DNA of 64,000 nt, taken from NCBI RefSeq assembly GCF_014648435.1, contig NZ_BMRC01000030.1, positions 47,430 through 111,429 of the forward strand. Direction: 5' to 3'. This DNA comes from Nonomuraea spiralis. GTDB taxonomy: Bacteria; Actinomycetota; Actinomycetes; Streptosporangiales; Streptosporangiaceae. A program made the position numbers and the translations under genes. Numbering within the stretch: the first letter of the stretch is position 1; each line of letters begins with the position of its first letter. A model generated the notes under the pieces. The model saw only the letters and a program-made list of their open reading frames with translations, had not been told where the DNA came from and ran no database searches. Below, in pieces: positions 63,401 to 64,000 of the stretch.

Positions 63401-63601
63401 GTCGTCCTGCCCTGGCAGAGCCTCGGACTCAACGGCCCGCCGGCCGGGGTGTTCGCGCTGTCCCTGCTGGTCAACGACGATGACGGGCCCGGCAGGAAGG
63501 GCTATCTGGAGTGGTCGTCCGGCATCGGCCACACCAAGGACACCGGCCGGCACTTCCCCGTACGACTCACCAGCGGGCTGAAGGGGCCGTCCGGCTCCTG
63601 A
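60473..63601 (+). CDS. Secreted multidomain glycosidase (GH39/GH5-like) with CBM4/9 and CBM9 modules
   Basis: 1042 residues. Sec signal peptide (LSALLLLTTVLAAPK). A CBM4/9-like domain (about 20-160, TLYRFTAWVASEGLSKTAAL, RLDDLTM) and a Big-like domain are followed by a TIM barrel with acid/base E373 in EVYNEFNINF and nucleophile E474 in LWLTEYGWPT. Beta domains follow at about 600-830. A C-terminal CBM9-like domain (about 850-1042) has VNDDDGPGRKGYLEWSSGIG and ends FPVRLTSGLKGPS. It is probably an exo- or endo-acting enzyme on a cell-wall or plant polysaccharide. It follows the permease by 4 bases. Confidence 0.82.
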   Translation: MKTLSALLLLTTVLAAPKLPYSNTFDPWSISRSGSAEIAFTATAQGHTGSAVRIVNQTPSSPNTYGQLAQTVPVKPGTLYRFTAWVASEGLSKTAALQAVLSPDSSQRFNFPMGAYDWRQVSWTYTTLATQTSFSLRIVSQDVTPGVRLDDLTMTEDGAAQNLLANPGFEEHSTYFGVMNDSLLFDPGTAALELFTDARDPAPAAWAVQDARGTQVAAGTAAFTDGSSVVNLASLPNGFYTFTSGTLSTSFGVVPPMPAAAADSPFGVGLHGYEQELIDGIARIGYTHSRNDVGWSAVEKQAGVYTFDRYDAGFAALHAAGIEPLPISAYRNPLYDANRTPSSPEGLAAYGRFTAAVNQHFASYTRATEVYNEFNINFNDGLCGRTPACYAQLLQAAAAVKPQGARLVGPAISGASADYVRQVLEQGGAAAVDAVSVHPYRHPTPPEGMDTQMASLSQTIDAAAGRSLPLWLTEYGWPTHTAGGTTDAMQADYLVRSAVLSLAGGADRLYWYDARDDGTDPNNQEHNFGVFEVRRATARYAAEPKPAAVAQAVMAAELAGRTITQRDTLDATTYSFPFKDGAGDLDRVMWASDGPRTVTLRTAQPLTLTDQYGVRTTLTPHAGAVQVTLTEHPVYVRGRVDSLVLDPAPAITLKTSPTVADGESIEVRAVVDRTGRNCRAVPAKVTITLDGRRHDVKVKGCGTAETVFDLPAPAGGKASWVTGWAATGNEKVARLATPTIRITTPVVAAVGVDLVRDGGYRAQASVSLANTSRATPVTLDGLTWTLGKESGTIADTTTLQPGKQVAHTIPLPSLRVWEQGYLEVSIGLRGRDALRLRQSVGAGPIEPDTATTVAPIDLAADATWFRYTADWGGAADLGGPVRITQTPTGLRVQATVQDDVFTQKNPAGNLYNGDSIQLSLSPAPPGASTERTEIGLALTPDGPAAYTFAAFGIAITGPTPADRLTVTRTGTTTTYDVVLPWQSLGLNGPPAGVFALSLLVNDDDGPGRKGYLEWSSGIGHTKDTGRHFPVRLTSGLKGPSGS

Positions 63602-63642
63602 GGCCCGCCCCTTCCTCCGCGAGGGCCGGGGATGACGACGAG

Positions 63643-63936
63643 GTGATCGATCACTTCGTCGTCGCCCGGCGCGCGGGCGTGTCGCACCAGACGGTCTCCC
63701 GGTACTTCAGGAAGAACGAGACCCTGAGACCGGCGACCCGCTCCAAGATCGACCTGGTCGTCCAGGAGCTCAACTACCGGCCGAACCTCGTCGCGCGTTC
63801 CATGCGCACGCGGCACACGAACCGGCTGGCGGTCACCCTGCCCGCCTCCGACCACCTGTGGCCGGCGCGCATGCTGGAACCTCCACGAGGGCGGCGGGCC
63901 CCTCGGACGCCGGGGGCGGGCCGTTCGCTGTCATGA
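63643..63936 (+). pseudogene. Truncated LacI-family regulator
   Basis: From the GTG at 63643 (the canonical initial helix is altered), 97 residues: FVVARRAGVSHQTVSRYFRK, TRSKIDLVVQELNYRPNLVA and RSMRTRHTNRLAVTLPASDH, then a frame change into PPRGRRAPRTP and a stop at 63936. The HTH and hinge are intact, but the ligand-binding domain is lost. It may be a pseudogene, or a short DNA-binding protein if expressed. It lies just after the glycosidase gene. Confidence 0.65.
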
Positions 63937-64000
63937 TCGAGGGGCGCCGGGGTGCGCACAATCTCTTCGGCCAGGCACCGAACAGTTCCGCAGTCAACCG

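Overview
The window is about 64 kb of very GC-rich DNA with actinobacterial hallmarks: frequent GTG starts, ATGA/GTGA start-stop overlaps, ECF sigma factors paired with membrane proteins (one of the CU044_5270 type), Hanks-type Ser/Thr kinases, an F420-type LLM oxidoreductase and Tat-exported glycosidases. The overall style fits a soil actinomycete, possibly Streptosporangiaceae (Nonomuraea/Microbispora-like). This is inferred from gene content; no rRNA or other marker gene is present.

Layout. (1) 1-6.7 kb: a divergent MerR-XRE-cupin regulator (cut by the left edge) and a tightly overlapping five-gene operon. The operon encodes an NCS1 permease fused to an alpha/beta hydrolase, an amidohydrolase, an NTF2-like protein, an LLM oxidoreductase and a DUF1028 protein. 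It looks like an uptake-and-degradation pathway for an unidentified nitrogenous small molecule. (2) 6.8-7.9 kb: gene fossils (M1 peptidase, amidohydrolase, integrase). (3) 8-18 kb: two ECF sigma/partner pairs, an MFS exporter, two secreted serine hydrolases, and Tn3-transposase and TetR fossils. (4) 18-23.2 kb: a MacB-like efflux system (permease, ATPase, peptidoglycan-binding adaptor, lipoprotein) divergent from an OmpR-type two-component system. (5) 23.4-28.4 kb: MarR regulator, small membrane proteins, secreted lipase, DUF4440 protein, and fossils of IS30, a Tn554-like element and a lipoyl-domain gene. (6) 28.4-35.2 kb: a very large HTH-STAND-NTPase-WD40 protein followed by a Ser/Thr kinase carrying seven near-identical WD40 repeats. 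(7) 35.5-42.1 kb: two TetR-controlled redox modules, a secreted I36-like protein and a third, four-TM Ser/Thr kinase.

(8) 42.4-63.6 kb is a coherent carbohydrate-utilisation locus. Three exported glycosidases (two GH39/GH5-like clan A proteins and one GH42-like protein with carbohydrate-binding modules) would attack a polymer outside the cell. A lipoprotein solute-binding protein and two ABC permeases would import the products. A cytosolic GH97, a GH38 alpha-mannosidase and a FAD-dependent oxidoreductase would finish the degradation. A ROK regulator and a LacI regulator lie inside the locus. A perfect 34-bp palindrome between the LacI gene and the transporter genes is the likely operator. No ABC ATPase is encoded, as is usual when a shared MsiK-type ATPase is used. 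A truncated second LacI gene lies at the right edge.

The most unusual items are the permease-hydrolase fusion operon, the STAND-WD40/kinase-WD40 pair, and the glycan locus with its unusual enzyme combination. Between functional modules the window is littered with decayed mobile-element genes, so it is probably an accessory chromosomal region.
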